Shown: positions 18,641-28,308 of the stretch, piece by piece
How positions within the stretch are numbered: the stretch's first letter is position 1
Layout: every line of letters starts with the position of its first letter
Assembly (NCBI RefSeq): GCF_003986935.1
Contig: NZ_RJZE01000020.1
Coordinates: 1-64,000 of the forward strand
Source: Paraburkholderia kururiensis JCM 10599 = LMG 19447
GTDB taxonomy: Bacteria; Pseudomonadota; Gammaproteobacteria; Burkholderiales; Burkholderiaceae
Direction of reading: 5' to 3'
Length of the DNA stretch: 64,000 nt
Translations under genes and position numbers: made by a program
Notes under the pieces: generated by a model
Databases searched by the model: none
What the model saw: only the letters and a program-made list of their open reading frames with translations
Told to the model about the DNA's origin: nothing

Positions 18641-20137
18641 ATGGAGTCCGACTACCTTGCCCACGATGCAATCGGCCTTGCCGATCTCGTGAAGCGTCGC
18701 GAAGTCAGCGCGCGCGAACTGCTGGACGCGGCGATCTCGCGTGTGGAAGCGGTGAATACGGCCATCAACGCGATCGTGCTCAAAGACTACGAGACGGCCC
18801 GCAAGCGCGCGCTCAGCAACGGTGATGGCACACAGGGCCTCGCCGAAGGGCCGCTCGCGGGCGTGCCTTTTCTGGTCAAGGATCTGGGCGCGCCGGTGGC
18901 GGGCCTGCCGATGTCGATGGGCAGCCGTCACTATCGCTACTTCGTGCCCACGCAAGACGCGCCGGTGGTCGCGCGCTTTCGCCAGGCGGGGCTCAACATT
19001 TTCGCGAAGACGAGTACTTCTGAACTCGGGCAAATGCCTTATACGGAGCCCGAACTGTTTGGTCCGTGCCGCAATCCGTGGAACCTCGATCACACGCCGG
19101 GCGGATCGAGCGGCGGTGCCGCGGCGGCCGTGGCAGCCGGCGTCGTGCCGGTTGCGCATGCATCCGATGGCGGCGGCTCGATCCGTATTCCCGCTTCATG
19201 CTGCGGACTCTTCGGACTGAAGCCCTCGCGTTCGCGGCAGGCACCGCGCATCGAGGCGCCGCCGCCAGGCGAGCTTGGTGTGGATCACGCCATCTCGCGC
19301 AGCGTGCGCGACAGCGCCCTGCTGCTCGATCTTGTGACCGGCAACCCCGCACTGCCGCCGGGCGCACCTGGCACGCTGCTCGCGGCCACGCGCGAGCCGT
19401 GCAAGCCGCTGCATATCGCGCTGATCTCGCACCCCATGCTCGCGCCGTCGCTCTCCGCCGATGCGCGCGCTGCGCTGGACGACGCCGCCAGGCTCGCCGA
19501 ATCGCTCGGTCATCATGTCGATCCCGTTGAACCCGACGTCGACTTCGCCTCTGTCGCTCACGCGTTTCTGATGCTGTGGTCCGTGGTCGCCGACGAATTC
19601 GTGCTGCATGCGGATCGCCTCTCGGGCCGCAAGCCTCGCCGCACCGACTTCGAAATTGCGACATGGGCGATGGCGCACGTAGGCCGCAAGCTCGGTGAAG
19701 GCGCGCTGCCGGGCGCGCTCGAAACACAGCGCCGCGTCAGCGCGAAGGTGGCGGATCTCTTCACGCGCTACGACGTGATTCTGTGCGCGACGCTCGCGTC
19801 AGCGCCCATCAAGATCGGCGAGATGCGACCCACGCAGATGGAGCGCATCCAGATGCGCGCGGTCACGGCCATGCCCGTCGAGCCGCTCATGAAACGCCTG
19901 CTCGCCGAAGCATCGGCCAAGGCATTCGCGTGGGCGGGCTGCACCGAGTTGTTCAATCTCACCGGTCAGCCGGCGATGTCGGTGCCGCTTTACTGGAACG
20001 CGCGTGGCCTGCCCATCGGGGTGCAATTCGCCGCGCGGGAAGGCGACGACGCCACGCTATTCCGGCTCGCCGCACAACTCGAAGCGGCGCGCCCCTGGTT
20101 CGATCGCCGGCCGCCGTTGATGCACGCGCGCAGCTGA
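18641..20137 (+). CDS. amidase signature family hydrolase
   Basis: This 498-residue protein carries the amidase signature triad: Lys80 in FLVKDLG, the cis-Ser within GGSSGGAAAAVAAG (154-167) and the nucleophile Ser180 in DGGGSIRIPAS. The C-terminal FNLTGQPAMSVPL is also typical. Family members hydrolyse linear amides or act as GatA. Length and sequence suggest a catabolic amidase, not GatA, because no gatB or gatC lies beside it. It follows the dienelactone hydrolase in the same direction and may be co-transcribed. Confidence 0.9.
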   Translation: MESDYLAHDAIGLADLVKRREVSARELLDAAISRVEAVNTAINAIVLKDYETARKRALSNGDGTQGLAEGPLAGVPFLVKDLGAPVAGLPMSMGSRHYRYFVPTQDAPVVARFRQAGLNIFAKTSTSELGQMPYTEPELFGPCRNPWNLDHTPGGSSGGAAAAVAAGVVPVAHASDGGGSIRIPASCCGLFGLKPSRSRQAPRIEAPPPGELGVDHAISRSVRDSALLLDLVTGNPALPPGAPGTLLAATREPCKPLHIALISHPMLAPSLSADARAALDDAARLAESLGHHVDPVEPDVDFASVAHAFLMLWSVVADEFVLHADRLSGRKPRRTDFEIATWAMAHVGRKLGEGALPGALETQRRVSAKVADLFTRYDVILCATLASAPIKIGEMRPTQMERIQMRAVTAMPVEPLMKRLLAEASAKAFAWAGCTELFNLTGQPAMSVPLYWNARGLPIGVQFAAREGDDATLFRLAAQLEAARPWFDRRPPLMHARS

Positions 20138-20194
20138 ACGTGTGCGTGCGAAGCGGCAGCGCGCCGACTCGCGCTCATAGCTGACGACGCCCGG

Positions 20195-21487
20195 TTACGC
20201 CGGCTTGCGCCGCGCGTCGAGATCGGCATGGCGCTGTGCGGGCACGCAGGCCACCGCAACAATGGACACCGCGAGGCCACCCATCACATACCACGTGGGC
20301 GCAAGCGGCGAATCGAATGTCTGGATCAACCACGTCACGATGAACGGGCCGAAGCCGCCGAACAACATCACGGCAAAGTTGTAGGCAAGCGAGAGACTGG
20401 TGGAGCGCACGTTAGCGGGAAACAGCTCGGCAATCAGCGCGCCGAATGGTCCGTAGTAGCCGGAGAGCGTGATCGAAAGCAGCGTCTGCACGAGCACCAG
20501 CTTCGACACAGTAGGCGCGGCGGCAAGCCACGAGAAGAGCGGATACATCAATACGAACGTGACGACGAGCGACCACAGCGAGAGCCCCTTGCGGCCGATG
20601 CGGTCGGACCACGCGCCCATCACGGGCGAGAGCACCATGAGCACGATGTTGCCCGCAATCACCGCGTGGAACGACTCCGCGTACGAGAGCTTCAGCTCGC
20701 GCACCGCGAAGGTGGGCAGGTAACTGATGAGCACATAAACCGTCACCGTAAGCGCGATGACAGCGCCGAGTCCGCACAGCACGTCGCGGCTGTGGCTCGC
20801 GAAGACCTCGCGCAAGGTGGCACGGCGCGCGGTCTGCTTCGCGTGAAGGAATGCTTCGGAGTCCGCGAGGTGTCGGCGAATGTAGAAACCGATAGGACCG
20901 ATCAAAAGCCCAAGGATGAACGGCACGCGCCAGCCCCATGCTTTAAGCGCCTCGGGCGGCAGGCCGTGCGCGATCGTCGCGCCTACGAGGGCACCCAGCA
21001 GCAACGCGCCGGCCTGACTCGCCATCTGCCAGCTGCCGTAGAGACCACGTTTCGAGAACGGTGCGGCTTCGATCAGCAACGCAGTCGAACTGCCGAACTC
21101 ACCGCCCGCCGAGAAGCCTTGCAGCATGCGGCCCACCACGATCATGAGCGGCGCGCCCACGCCGATGGCCGAATACGGCGGTGCGATGGCGAGCAGCAGG
21201 ATGCCGAGCGTCATGAGCAGAATCACGAGCGAGAGCGCGGCCTTGCGGCCCGCGCGGTCGGCATAGAGACCGAGCACGATGCCGCCCACGGGGCGCATCA
21301 CGAACGCGACGCCGAACGTTGCCGTGGTGAGAAGCAGCGACGCGTATTCGCTGCTGGCGGGAAAGAACAGCTGCGCGATGACGACGTTGAGAAAGCCGTA
21401 CACAGTGAAGTCATACCACTCGAGCGCATTGCCGATCACGGCGGCCGCGACTGCCCGTGTGTTCAAGCTTCTCGACGCTGGTGCCAT
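20195..21487 (-). CDS. MFS transporter, metabolite:H+ symporter (MHS) type
   Basis: The 430-residue protein begins with the MHS-family motif AAVIGNALEWYDFTVYGFLN. It continues with the loop motif YADRAGRKAALS, GRMLQGFSAGGEFG in TM4, and about 12 transmembrane segments. Relatives import organic acids, betaine or aromatic acids with protons (ProP, CitA, KgtP). A GGAGAA ribosome site precedes the ATG. It converges on the amidase gene and might import the amidase or hydrolase products, but this is only a positional inference. Confidence 0.9.
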   Translation of the reverse strand: MAPASRSLNTRAVAAAVIGNALEWYDFTVYGFLNVVIAQLFFPASSEYASLLLTTATFGVAFVMRPVGGIVLGLYADRAGRKAALSLVILLMTLGILLLAIAPPYSAIGVGAPLMIVVGRMLQGFSAGGEFGSSTALLIEAAPFSKRGLYGSWQMASQAGALLLGALVGATIAHGLPPEALKAWGWRVPFILGLLIGPIGFYIRRHLADSEAFLHAKQTARRATLREVFASHSRDVLCGLGAVIALTVTVYVLISYLPTFAVRELKLSYAESFHAVIAGNIVLMVLSPVMGAWSDRIGRKGLSLWSLVVTFVLMYPLFSWLAAAPTVSKLVLVQTLLSITLSGYYGPFGALIAELFPANVRSTSLSLAYNFAVMLFGGFGPFIVTWLIQTFDSPLAPTWYVMGGLAVSIVAVACVPAQRHADLDARRKPA

Positions 21488-21784
21488 CCGGTTCTCCGGC
21501 CTTCACGAGGGAGGGTATGTCGTTATGCAGCCCTCGATAGCTGCGTACCGGCCTTCGCCGATGCCCTGCGAGTGTAAAGACCGGTCAAGGTGATTTCAAG
21601 CTGCGTTTGAAGCATCTTGCATGCCGCCGCATAAGGACGACGAGGACGACAAGGGGAGACGGCGGGACGGGACGGCGGGCGATGGTGAGCGCGGCGCCCC
21701 GCATTTCAAATCGCTTCCGGCCATGCCTTGTCATGCTGCGCCGCATCGAACAGACCTCGGCGCAGCATGTGAAGCGCGCGGCGT

Positions 21785-22096
21785 TCAGGCCTTCTTCGTA
21801 TATGCGCTGCACCAGCCCTTACCGGATACCTGCTTGCCGCCGAACATCGGACACGGCGCCCATGCATCAGTCGGCTTGCCCTGGAAGAACTGGCAGTTGT
21901 TGCACTGCTGGCCGGCCGCGTACTTCGCGTACTTGGCCTTGTCGACCTGCGCCGCGTCGTTCTTGTAGCCGAGCGCAACAGCCGTGGGATCGGATTCGGA
22001 CACCTTCGGCGCGTCGGCAAACGCCTGACGGGACAACGCCAACGAAGATGCAACACCAATGCTAGTGATAAGGAAAGTACGACGGGACGATTTCAT
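21785..22096 (-). CDS. high-potential iron-sulfur protein (HiPIP)
   Basis: The 103-residue precursor has a Tat-type signal (SRRTFLI with a hydrophobic stretch and cleavage near AFADA). The mature domain has four Cys in HiPIP spacing: CNNC, then CPMF and WCSAY, which ligate a [4Fe-4S]3+/2+ cluster. HiPIPs shuttle electrons in the periplasm to terminal oxidases or reaction centres. It stands alone, oriented with the oxidase gene upstream but separated by about 170 bp. Confidence 0.93.
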   Translation of the reverse strand: MKSSRRTFLITSIGVASSLALSRQAFADAPKVSESDPTAVALGYKNDAAQVDKAKYAKYAAGQQCNNCQFFQGKPTDAWAPCPMFGGKQVSGKGWCSAYTKKA

Positions 22097-22264
22097 GGGG
22101 AGTCACTCCAGGTCATTGGGACAGGTAAGGCTCACCTGCTCGCCGTTCTGACGACGGCGCGTGACAAGCATAACAACGAAGCCGCCTCGCGTAATGTCCC
22201 GAATGATGGAGATAAGCGACCCTGCGTCGCAGGCGCACCGCAGATACATGCCGCAGCCGCCGGT

Positions 22265-23371
22265 TCAAGCGCGGCCAACCACCTCGCAGACGCGCTGGGC
22301 AATGGCCAGAGACGCGGTGAGCCCCGGCGACTCGATACCGAACAGGTTCACGAGCCCACGCACGCCGTGAGCGGCCGGGCCCTGGATCATGAAGTCCGCC
22401 GCGGGCTCGCCCGGGCCGGAGAGCTTCGGCCGAATGCCGGCGTAAGCCGGCTGCAATGCGCCATCGGGCAGCCCTGGCCAATACGCGCGGATCTGCGCGT
22501 AGAACGACTCGGCACGGCGCGGATCGACGTCGTAGTTGATGCTGTCCACCCACTCCACGTCCGGACCGAAGCGCGCCTGTCCGCCAAGGTCCAGTGTGAG
22601 GTGCACACCCAGCCCCGCCTCGTTCGGCATGGGATAGATGAGCCGGCTGAACGGCGCCCGTCCCGAGATGCTGAAGTAGTTCCCGCGCGCGAGATAAAGC
22701 GGCGGCACCTGGCGGGCGTCGAGCCCGCGGATGCGTCGGGCCAGCCCATTCGCGTGCAGCCCCGCGCTGTTGATCACGCACGCGCAGCCAATCTCCGTGG
22801 GTTCGTTGCCGCCCACCCGCACGACGAAGCGTCCGTTGGCCGCCTCGATTTCCTGCACCGGCGCATGAAACGCGAATACGGCGCCGTCGTGCTCGGCGTC
22901 GCCTTGCAAGGCGAGCATCAGTTGATGGCTGTCCACGATGCCGGTCTGCGGGGAGAACACCGCGTCCACGCATTCGAGCGCCGGTTCGAGCGCCGTGGCC
23001 TCGGCACCGCTGATGCGCACGAGGTCGAACACGCCGTTCTCCCTGCCGCGCGCGAGGATGCTTTCCAACTGCGGCACCTGATTGCGCGCCGTCGCCACGA
23101 GCAGCTTGCCGCAGCGCTGGTGCGGCACGCCGTGCCCCGCGCAGTAGTCGTAAAGCATTTCGCGGCCGCGCACGCACAACGCCGCCTTGAGCGAGCCGCG
23201 CGGATAGTAGAGGCCCGCGTGAATCACTTCGCTGTTGCGCGAGCTGGTGCCCACGCCGATCGCTTCGGCCGCCTCGAGCACGATCACCTCGCGGCCCCGC
23301 GCCGCAAGCGCCCGGGCTATCGCCAGCCCGACCACGCCCGCGCCGATCACCACACATTCGATCTGATCCAT
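22265..23371 (-). CDS. FAD-dependent oxidoreductase, L-2-hydroxyglutarate oxidase (LhgO)-like
   Basis: The N-terminus has the dinucleotide motif VVIGAGVVGLAIARALA (GxGxxG) with the acidic residue at the end of beta-2 (VIVLEAAEAIG). SRNSEVIHAGLYYPRGSLKA, PQTGIVDSHQLM and a C-terminal GIESPGLTASLAIA motif match the DAO-family LhgO/DadA-like enzymes. They oxidise L-2-hydroxyglutarate to 2-oxoglutarate and pass electrons to the quinone pool. At 368 residues it is slightly shorter than E. coli LhgO. Glycerol-3-phosphate or other 2-hydroxy acids are alternatives. Confidence 0.8.
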   Translation of the reverse strand: MDQIECVVIGAGVVGLAIARALAARGREVIVLEAAEAIGVGTSSRNSEVIHAGLYYPRGSLKAALCVRGREMLYDYCAGHGVPHQRCGKLLVATARNQVPQLESILARGRENGVFDLVRISGAEATALEPALECVDAVFSPQTGIVDSHQLMLALQGDAEHDGAVFAFHAPVQEIEAANGRFVVRVGGNEPTEIGCACVINSAGLHANGLARRIRGLDARQVPPLYLARGNYFSISGRAPFSRLIYPMPNEAGLGVHLTLDLGGQARFGPDVEWVDSINYDVDPRRAESFYAQIRAYWPGLPDGALQPAYAGIRPKLSGPGEPAADFMIQGPAAHGVRGLVNLFGIESPGLTASLAIAQRVCEVVGRA

Positions 23372-23843
23372 GTCCCACGTCCACTTGGAGGCAAGGTGCG
23401 ACTGCGAGTCCCCACATCATGCCTTCGTTCGTGCTTTCGTTGAGTGCTTCGCGCCGCCCTGCCGATGGCGTTCGCCGCCCGGCCGTCTCCACCGCTGGCG
23501 CCGGCATCGTCAAAATTGTACGACGGTGCCGCAGGCGCCGACGGCCCGCCAGATTCGCCTCGAAACGCGCAGACGGCCATGGCGCGGCACGCGTACGGTA
23601 TCCGGGATTTCCCGAAGAAAGCCCGCCTCCCAAGGCGCTCGAGGAACATTGTGACGGCGCGCCGACGCCATCGTTGTTGAGAAAACAACAATACGCATAC
23701 GATTCCCGTCATTTTCGGGAACGATCCGGCATAAGCAAGCAAAAAGCCGCCCTCGGGCGGCTTTTTTACGGTGAAGCGGGGTGTTTTTACGCAAAAACGC
23801 GATCGAACCACCATGGAGCATCACGTCCGGCGGCGGCCAATCG
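23372..23843. other. 472-bp intergenic region upstream of the LhgO-like gene
   Basis: No gene is supported. It contains the ATPase gene's terminator (23741-23767) and two short dyads: TTCCCG/CGGGAA at 23703-23721 and a GTTGTT...AACAAC repeat around 23673-23690. Either could be an operator for the oxidase gene. Confidence 0.4.
23741..23767 (-). terminator. intrinsic terminator (bidirectional-looking)
   Basis: An 11-bp stem AAAAAGCCGCC (23741-23751) with its complement (23756-23766) has a CTCG loop, with T-runs on both strands. On the minus strand it follows the AAA+ ATPase gene. Confidence 0.8.
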
Positions 23844-24827
23844 CTAGGCCTGAAACCCGATGGATTTGCGCCGTGAGCCGTAATCGAGCCGCACGTCCCT
23901 CGCCTGAACCTCGTGCCGACCGTCGATGCGTGCCGTGCCGAACGCGTTGAGAATGGCCCGGCGCATCTCGCGCGGCGACGCTTTCGCGAGCGCGTCGAGC
24001 GGACCGTCGCCCAGCACGGCCGGGAAGCGCTCGCCCCAACTGTGCGCGCTGCGGATTTCGTCGTAGATGGACTGCGCGATGCGCCGCGCGCCGTCGCGAT
24101 CGGGCGGCGCGATCTCGTAGACGTTCATGCGGTTGAGAATCGGCTCGGGAATCGCGCGCTCGTCGTTGGCCGTCGCAATCCAGATCACGTGGCCCGCGTT
24201 GATCGGCACCTCGGCGAATTCGTCGATGAAGGTTTGCGCCGTGTCGTGCTCCAGCAGCGCGTAGAGCGCGCCCAGCGGGTCGTATTGCGAATCACCGCTC
24301 GCCTTGTCGATCTCGTCCACGGCGATCACGGGGTTGGCGTAGCTGCCGTGCACGAGCGCATCGAACACCTTGCCCGGCTTCGCATTCTTCCACTGCGACG
24401 ACGCGCCCGAAAGAATCCACCCCGCCGTGAGCGAACTCATCGCGACGTAGTGATATGACGTGCCGAGCAGCCGGGCGAGCTGCTTCGCGAAATGCGTCTT
24501 GCCGATGCCCGGGTCGCCCAGCAACAGAATGGGCATCAGTTCGAGCCGGTCGTCCGTTTCGAGGCACAGCGCCACTTGCCGCCGCACGTCGTCGAGCGGA
24601 TCGGCGAAGTTGGGCAGCGCACCGATCAGGTCGTCTATGGAAGGCATGCGGTTCGGCTTCACGCAGAAACGCAAATTGCCGATCTTGAGCATCTTTTCGT
24701 ACGTGGTGCGCAGCGCGTCGTTCGCGCTCTCCCCGAGATCGTTCAGCGCGGTCTCGACATGATCCAGGTCGTAGACCTTGCTGAACGACGCCACCGCAAT
24801 TTCCTGTTTGATCACCGCCGTCGTCAT
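23844..24827 (-). CDS. AAA+ family ATPase, Lon-like core
   Basis: The 327 residues form one AAA+ module: Walker A GDPGIGKTHF (about 104-113), Walker B VIAVDEIDK (about 166-174), sensor 1 IWIATAND and an arginine-finger region ILNRMNVYEI. The C-terminal lid ends in SPREMRRAILNAFG. The ATPase core resembles the Lon type, but there is no protease domain and no long N-terminal domain. It stands alone with its own terminator. The substrate or partner is unknown; a stand-alone remodelling factor is the most that can be said. Confidence 0.8.
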   Translation of the reverse strand: MTTAVIKQEIAVASFSKVYDLDHVETALNDLGESANDALRTTYEKMLKIGNLRFCVKPNRMPSIDDLIGALPNFADPLDDVRRQVALCLETDDRLELMPILLLGDPGIGKTHFAKQLARLLGTSYHYVAMSSLTAGWILSGASSQWKNAKPGKVFDALVHGSYANPVIAVDEIDKASGDSQYDPLGALYALLEHDTAQTFIDEFAEVPINAGHVIWIATANDERAIPEPILNRMNVYEIAPPDRDGARRIAQSIYDEIRSAHSWGERFPAVLGDGPLDALAKASPREMRRAILNAFGTARIDGRHEVQARDVRLDYGSRRKSIGFQA

Positions 24828-25207
24828 GTTTCACCCCGTTCTGCTTTCCGTTTTACGGCCTAGGCAAGCATCGTTCCAGTTCAGTGTAGCCATGCAATAT
24901 TGGCGTGCAAGCCAGCAGCCGCGCGGCTGTGCTGCTAACAGGGTCCGCGGATTGCGTACGCGCTGCGGGCAATGGTGTGTTGCTGAACCCATTCAGCCGA
25001 TGCGCTGTCACACCAGGGTCCTATGCTCGATCGGTTCGTCTCGCTCGCACGGCATTCAGCCGCAGCCGCCTGCGGGCGGCCTCGTGGGGCGCTGCGCGGA
25101 TCGGGCGTAAGATGGTTGATTGCGAATGGAGGCGGATTGGCGGAACAGCCAGACGTATAAAACGTCTGCGACGAACGCGCAGGTCCGCGCACGGAGCCAG
25201 AAGAATC
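24828..25207. other. 380-bp divergent intergenic region with a dyad
   Basis: No gene is seen. A CAGACGT/ACGTCTG inverted repeat (25150-25156 with 25162-25168) lies 40 bp before the secreted protein gene's ATG and could be an operator or hairpin. Confidence 0.4.
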
Positions 25208-25696
25208 ATGTGGAAAACGAGCGTCGCCGCCCTGCTGCTTGGCGCCTTACTGGGCGCCCCGCTGCTCGCGGATGCGCAGCAGGCCGTGCAATGGGAGTTG
25301 CAGGTCGTGCGCGACGGCCAGCAGATCGACACCTTCCAGGCCACTACGACGGTGGGCCAGGCGCGCACCGACACGCATCATCACGTGGTTACCCATGACG
25401 TCGGCTGCAAGCAACAGCCGGCAGGCAGCATCGACCTCGCCCGCACGCTCACGGTCTCGCCCGTCGACGCGAATGCGAACGAAGTGACGCTCGCCATCGA
25501 CGCCCAGGAAGTGCTCGAGGAAGACACCCCTCAACGCACGGCCGAAGGGTGCGCGCTGCCGCCGCAGCCGCGCCAGGTGGCGGCGAGTCATCCGGGCCTG
25601 CGCGTGCCGGTCGGACAATGGGCGACCTGGCAGATCCTTCCGAAAGACCCGGCGCTCGAATACCGCGTGCGGGCAAGCCTCGTGAACCAGCCGTGA
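25208..25696 (+). CDS. secreted hypothetical protein, 162 aa
   Basis: A Sec signal peptide occupies about residues 1-23 (MWKTSVAALLLGALLGAPLLADA). The mature part is beta-rich, with two Cys (in DVGCKQQ and EGCALPP) that may form a disulfide, and a TxTVGQARTDTHHHV segment. No family is recognised. The ATG at 25208 has a GGAG site upstream. The TGA overlaps a GTG that could start the following phosphoesterase gene, so the two may be coupled. Confidence 0.65.
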   Translation: MWKTSVAALLLGALLGAPLLADAQQAVQWELQVVRDGQQIDTFQATTTVGQARTDTHHHVVTHDVGCKQQPAGSIDLARTLTVSPVDANANEVTLAIDAQEVLEEDTPQRTAEGCALPPQPRQVAASHPGLRVPVGQWATWQILPKDPALEYRVRASLVNQP

Positions 25697-25728
25697 GAGC
25701 AACAACGAACCACACGGACACCATCGGC

Positions 25729-26523
25729 ATGCGAAACCCCGAACACCTGCCCGGCGCGGCTCAAGGCAAGGACTTCGTCGCGGTGAGCTGGAACCTGCAC
25801 AAGGGCCGCTCGCCGCTCGGCTTCACGGCGTGGCAGGCGATGCAGCGCTGGGTGCAGTCCGTTCATGCGGACGCCTACTTTCTCCAGGAAGCCATGGCGC
25901 GGCGCATGCCGCAGCCGGTGCTTTCGGCGGGATTCGGCGAACGCATGGCGGACGCCGCCGACGACGTCTGGCATTGCCAGGCCACCGAACTCGCGCAAGC
26001 GCTCGATCTCGAAATCGCGCTGGGGCCCAACGTCTTCAAACCGTCATGGCGGCACGGCAACGCAATTCTCTCGCCGCATCCGCTCGACCCCGGCGGACGC
26101 TGGGACATCTCCGCCCACCGTTTCGAGCGGCGCGGGCTGCTGGTCGCGCGAGCCACCTTTGGCGGGCACTCGGTCACGCTGCTGTGCGCGCACCTTGCGC
26201 TCACGCGCCAGGCCCGGCTGCGCCAGATGCACTGGATCGCCCACTGGATCGCACGCGAAGCGCCCGAAGGACCGCTCGTGCTGGCCGGCGACTTCAACGA
26301 CTGGCGCAACGACTCGGTGCCGCTCTTCGCCGATCATGGCCTCTCCGAAGTCGCAACGCTGCTCGGCGAGCCGGCGCGCACGTTCCCGGCGTTCTCACCG
26401 GCGCTCGCGCTCGACAAGATGTTCGTGCGCGGCTTGAAGCCGGTCGAGCTGATCCAGCCCGCCGCTGAAACGTCGTGGCTTTCCGATCATCTGCCGTACA
26501 TCGCGAAACTGCGGCTGGACTGA
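25729..26523 (+). CDS. endonuclease/exonuclease/phosphatase family protein, YbhP-like
   Basis: All EEP-fold motifs are present: SWNLHKG (catalytic Asn), FLQEAM (metal Glu), AHLALTRQARLRQ, the catalytic GDFNDWR and the final SDHLPYI (Asp-His pair). Overall it resembles E. coli YbhP. Such Mg-dependent phosphoesterases act on nucleic acids, phosphoinositides or lipids; the target is not known. I use the ATG at 25729; a GTG at 25693 overlapping the upstream stop would add 12 residues and imply translational coupling. Confidence 0.85.
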   Translation: MRNPEHLPGAAQGKDFVAVSWNLHKGRSPLGFTAWQAMQRWVQSVHADAYFLQEAMARRMPQPVLSAGFGERMADAADDVWHCQATELAQALDLEIALGPNVFKPSWRHGNAILSPHPLDPGGRWDISAHRFERRGLLVARATFGGHSVTLLCAHLALTRQARLRQMHWIAHWIAREAPEGPLVLAGDFNDWRNDSVPLFADHGLSEVATLLGEPARTFPAFSPALALDKMFVRGLKPVELIQPAAETSWLSDHLPYIAKLRLD

Positions 26524-26590
26524 GCGCAGCAGGGCGCTAGAATCGGCGCTTCGCCCTAGTCGCTCTGGTTCTGCGTCCACCGGTCACGCC

Positions 26591-27235
26591 ATGCACTACC
26601 TGCCGATCCTGCTGCAAATCGCCGTCGTCTATCTGTTCGCCGCGGCAAGCCCCGGCCCGAACTTCTTCATGATCACGCAGCTCTCGCTTGCCGGACGGCG
26701 GGGCCTGGGCGCCGCATCGGCGCTGGGTGTGGGCACGGCCTCCACGATCTGGGCGGCGCTCGCCATGCTCGGCGTAGCCGCGGTGCTGCAAAAGATCGAC
26801 TGGCTTTATGGGGGCATCCGCATCGCCGGGGCGCTGTATCTCGTCTACTTCGGCATCAAGCTGGTTCGCTCCGGCGCGCGGCGCGACGATGACGTGCAGA
26901 CCATGCCGTCCACCGAGATACCGCCCGCGGCCAATCGTCGCGCGTATTTCCGCGCCTGGCGCACCGGCCTCGTTACGTGCCTGACGAACCCCAAGTCGTG
27001 CGTCTTCTGGACAAGCGTATTTGCAGCGATGTTCCCGCCGCATCCGCCGCTGTGGTTCTACGGCGTGGTGCTCGTGCTGATTTCGGCGCTCTCGGCCGGC
27101 TGGTATAGCAGCGTGGCCTTCATGTTCGCAGCCGAGCGCACGCAGCGCGGCTACCGGCGCCTGCGCCGCCCCGTGGATGCGCTGTGCGGCGCCGCGCTCG
27201 TCGGGCTGGGCGTGAAGCTCGCCGCAAACCGCTGA
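26591..27235 (+). CDS. LysE/RhtB family amino-acid exporter
   Basis: This 214-residue membrane protein has about six hydrophobic segments. It opens with the family signature AAASPGPNFFMITQLSLAGRRGLGAASALGVGT and has LTNPKSCVFWTSVFAA in the centre. LysE/RhtB proteins export amino acids such as threonine, homoserine or lysine. It follows the phosphoesterase gene by 67 bp and may be read from the same message. Confidence 0.9.
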   Translation: MHYLPILLQIAVVYLFAAASPGPNFFMITQLSLAGRRGLGAASALGVGTASTIWAALAMLGVAAVLQKIDWLYGGIRIAGALYLVYFGIKLVRSGARRDDDVQTMPSTEIPPAANRRAYFRAWRTGLVTCLTNPKSCVFWTSVFAAMFPPHPPLWFYGVVLVLISALSAGWYSSVAFMFAAERTQRGYRRLRRPVDALCGAALVGLGVKLAANR

Positions 27236-27537
27236 GGGCATTGAACACGTTGGCGAGCACATCCCAACACCTCCTCTCGCAGCAGGGTCAATGCTGCGGC
27301 GCAGGAGCGGTTTGGTATCATTTCGTGAAAATCGTCTGCCGGGCCGCACGACCATCCGCGCGCGAGCCATACCCCCACACCCGTCCCGCGTTCCGCCGCT
27401 GCGGCGCCCGCCCTCACGAGGCGCGGTAAAATAGCCGATTGCGCATCGTTCCCGGACCGGGTTCGCGCAGCACACACAGCCTTTGCCTGCCAGCTGGCGC
27501 CCGCCGCCGCGGCCCTTGTTTTGCACATCCTGGAACC

Positions 27538-28308
27538 ATGAGCAATCTGACCACGCAAACCGTTCTTTCCGTCCATCACTGGACCGACACGCTCTTCACC
27601 TTCACCTGCACGCGCGACCCGGGCCTGCGTTTCGAGAACGGCCAGTTCACGATGGTGGGCCTCGAAGTCGATGGCAAGCCGCTGATCCGCGCCTACAGCA
27701 TGGCGAGCGCGAACTACGAAGAGCACCTGGAATTCCTGAGCATCAAGGTTCAGGACGGCCCCCTCACTTCGCGCCTGCAACACCTGAAGGTGGGCGATTC
27801 GGTGCTGATCGGCAAGAAGCCCACCGGCACGCTCATGGCCGACAACCTGCTGCCCGGCAAGACGCTGTGGCTGCTTTCCACGGGCACGGGGCTCGCGCCG
27901 TTCATGTCGATCATCAAAGACCCTGACGTGTACGACCGCTACGAAAAGGTGGTGCTCACGCACACCTGCCGTTTCGTGGACGAACTGGCGTACAAGGAAT
28001 TCATCACCGAAGACCTGCGCAACCACGAGTACCTGGGCGACGTCGTGCGCGAAAAGCTGGTCTATTACCCGACGGTCACGCGCGAGACGTTCGAGAACCG
28101 CGGCCGCATCACCGAACTCATCGAGACGAAGAAGCTGTTCGAAGACCTGAACGTGCCGTCGTTTTCGCTGGAAAACGACCGCGTCATGCTGTGCGGCAGC
28201 CCGCACATGCTGCGCGACACGCGCGAGCTGCTGGATGGCCTCGGCTTCAAGGAAGGCAGCAACAACGACCCGGGCCACTACGTGGTGGAAAAAGCGTTCG
28301 TGGGCTGA
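27538..28308 (+). CDS. fpr: ferredoxin--NADP(+) reductase
   Basis: The ATG at 27538 gives 256 residues, the standard size of bacterial Fpr. The FAD-binding motif is RAYSMASANYEEHLEF (RxYS), the NADP region contains LLSTGTGLAPFMSI, and VMLCGSPHMLRD and the C-terminal VEKAFVG match the bacterial type. It transfers electrons between NADPH and ferredoxin or flavodoxin, supporting oxidative-stress defence and iron-sulfur enzymes. A terminator follows 60 bp downstream, so it is transcribed alone. Confidence 0.95.
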   Translation: MSNLTTQTVLSVHHWTDTLFTFTCTRDPGLRFENGQFTMVGLEVDGKPLIRAYSMASANYEEHLEFLSIKVQDGPLTSRLQHLKVGDSVLIGKKPTGTLMADNLLPGKTLWLLSTGTGLAPFMSIIKDPDVYDRYEKVVLTHTCRFVDELAYKEFITEDLRNHEYLGDVVREKLVYYPTVTRETFENRGRITELIETKKLFEDLNVPSFSLENDRVMLCGSPHMLRDTRELLDGLGFKEGSNNDPGHYVVEKAFVG

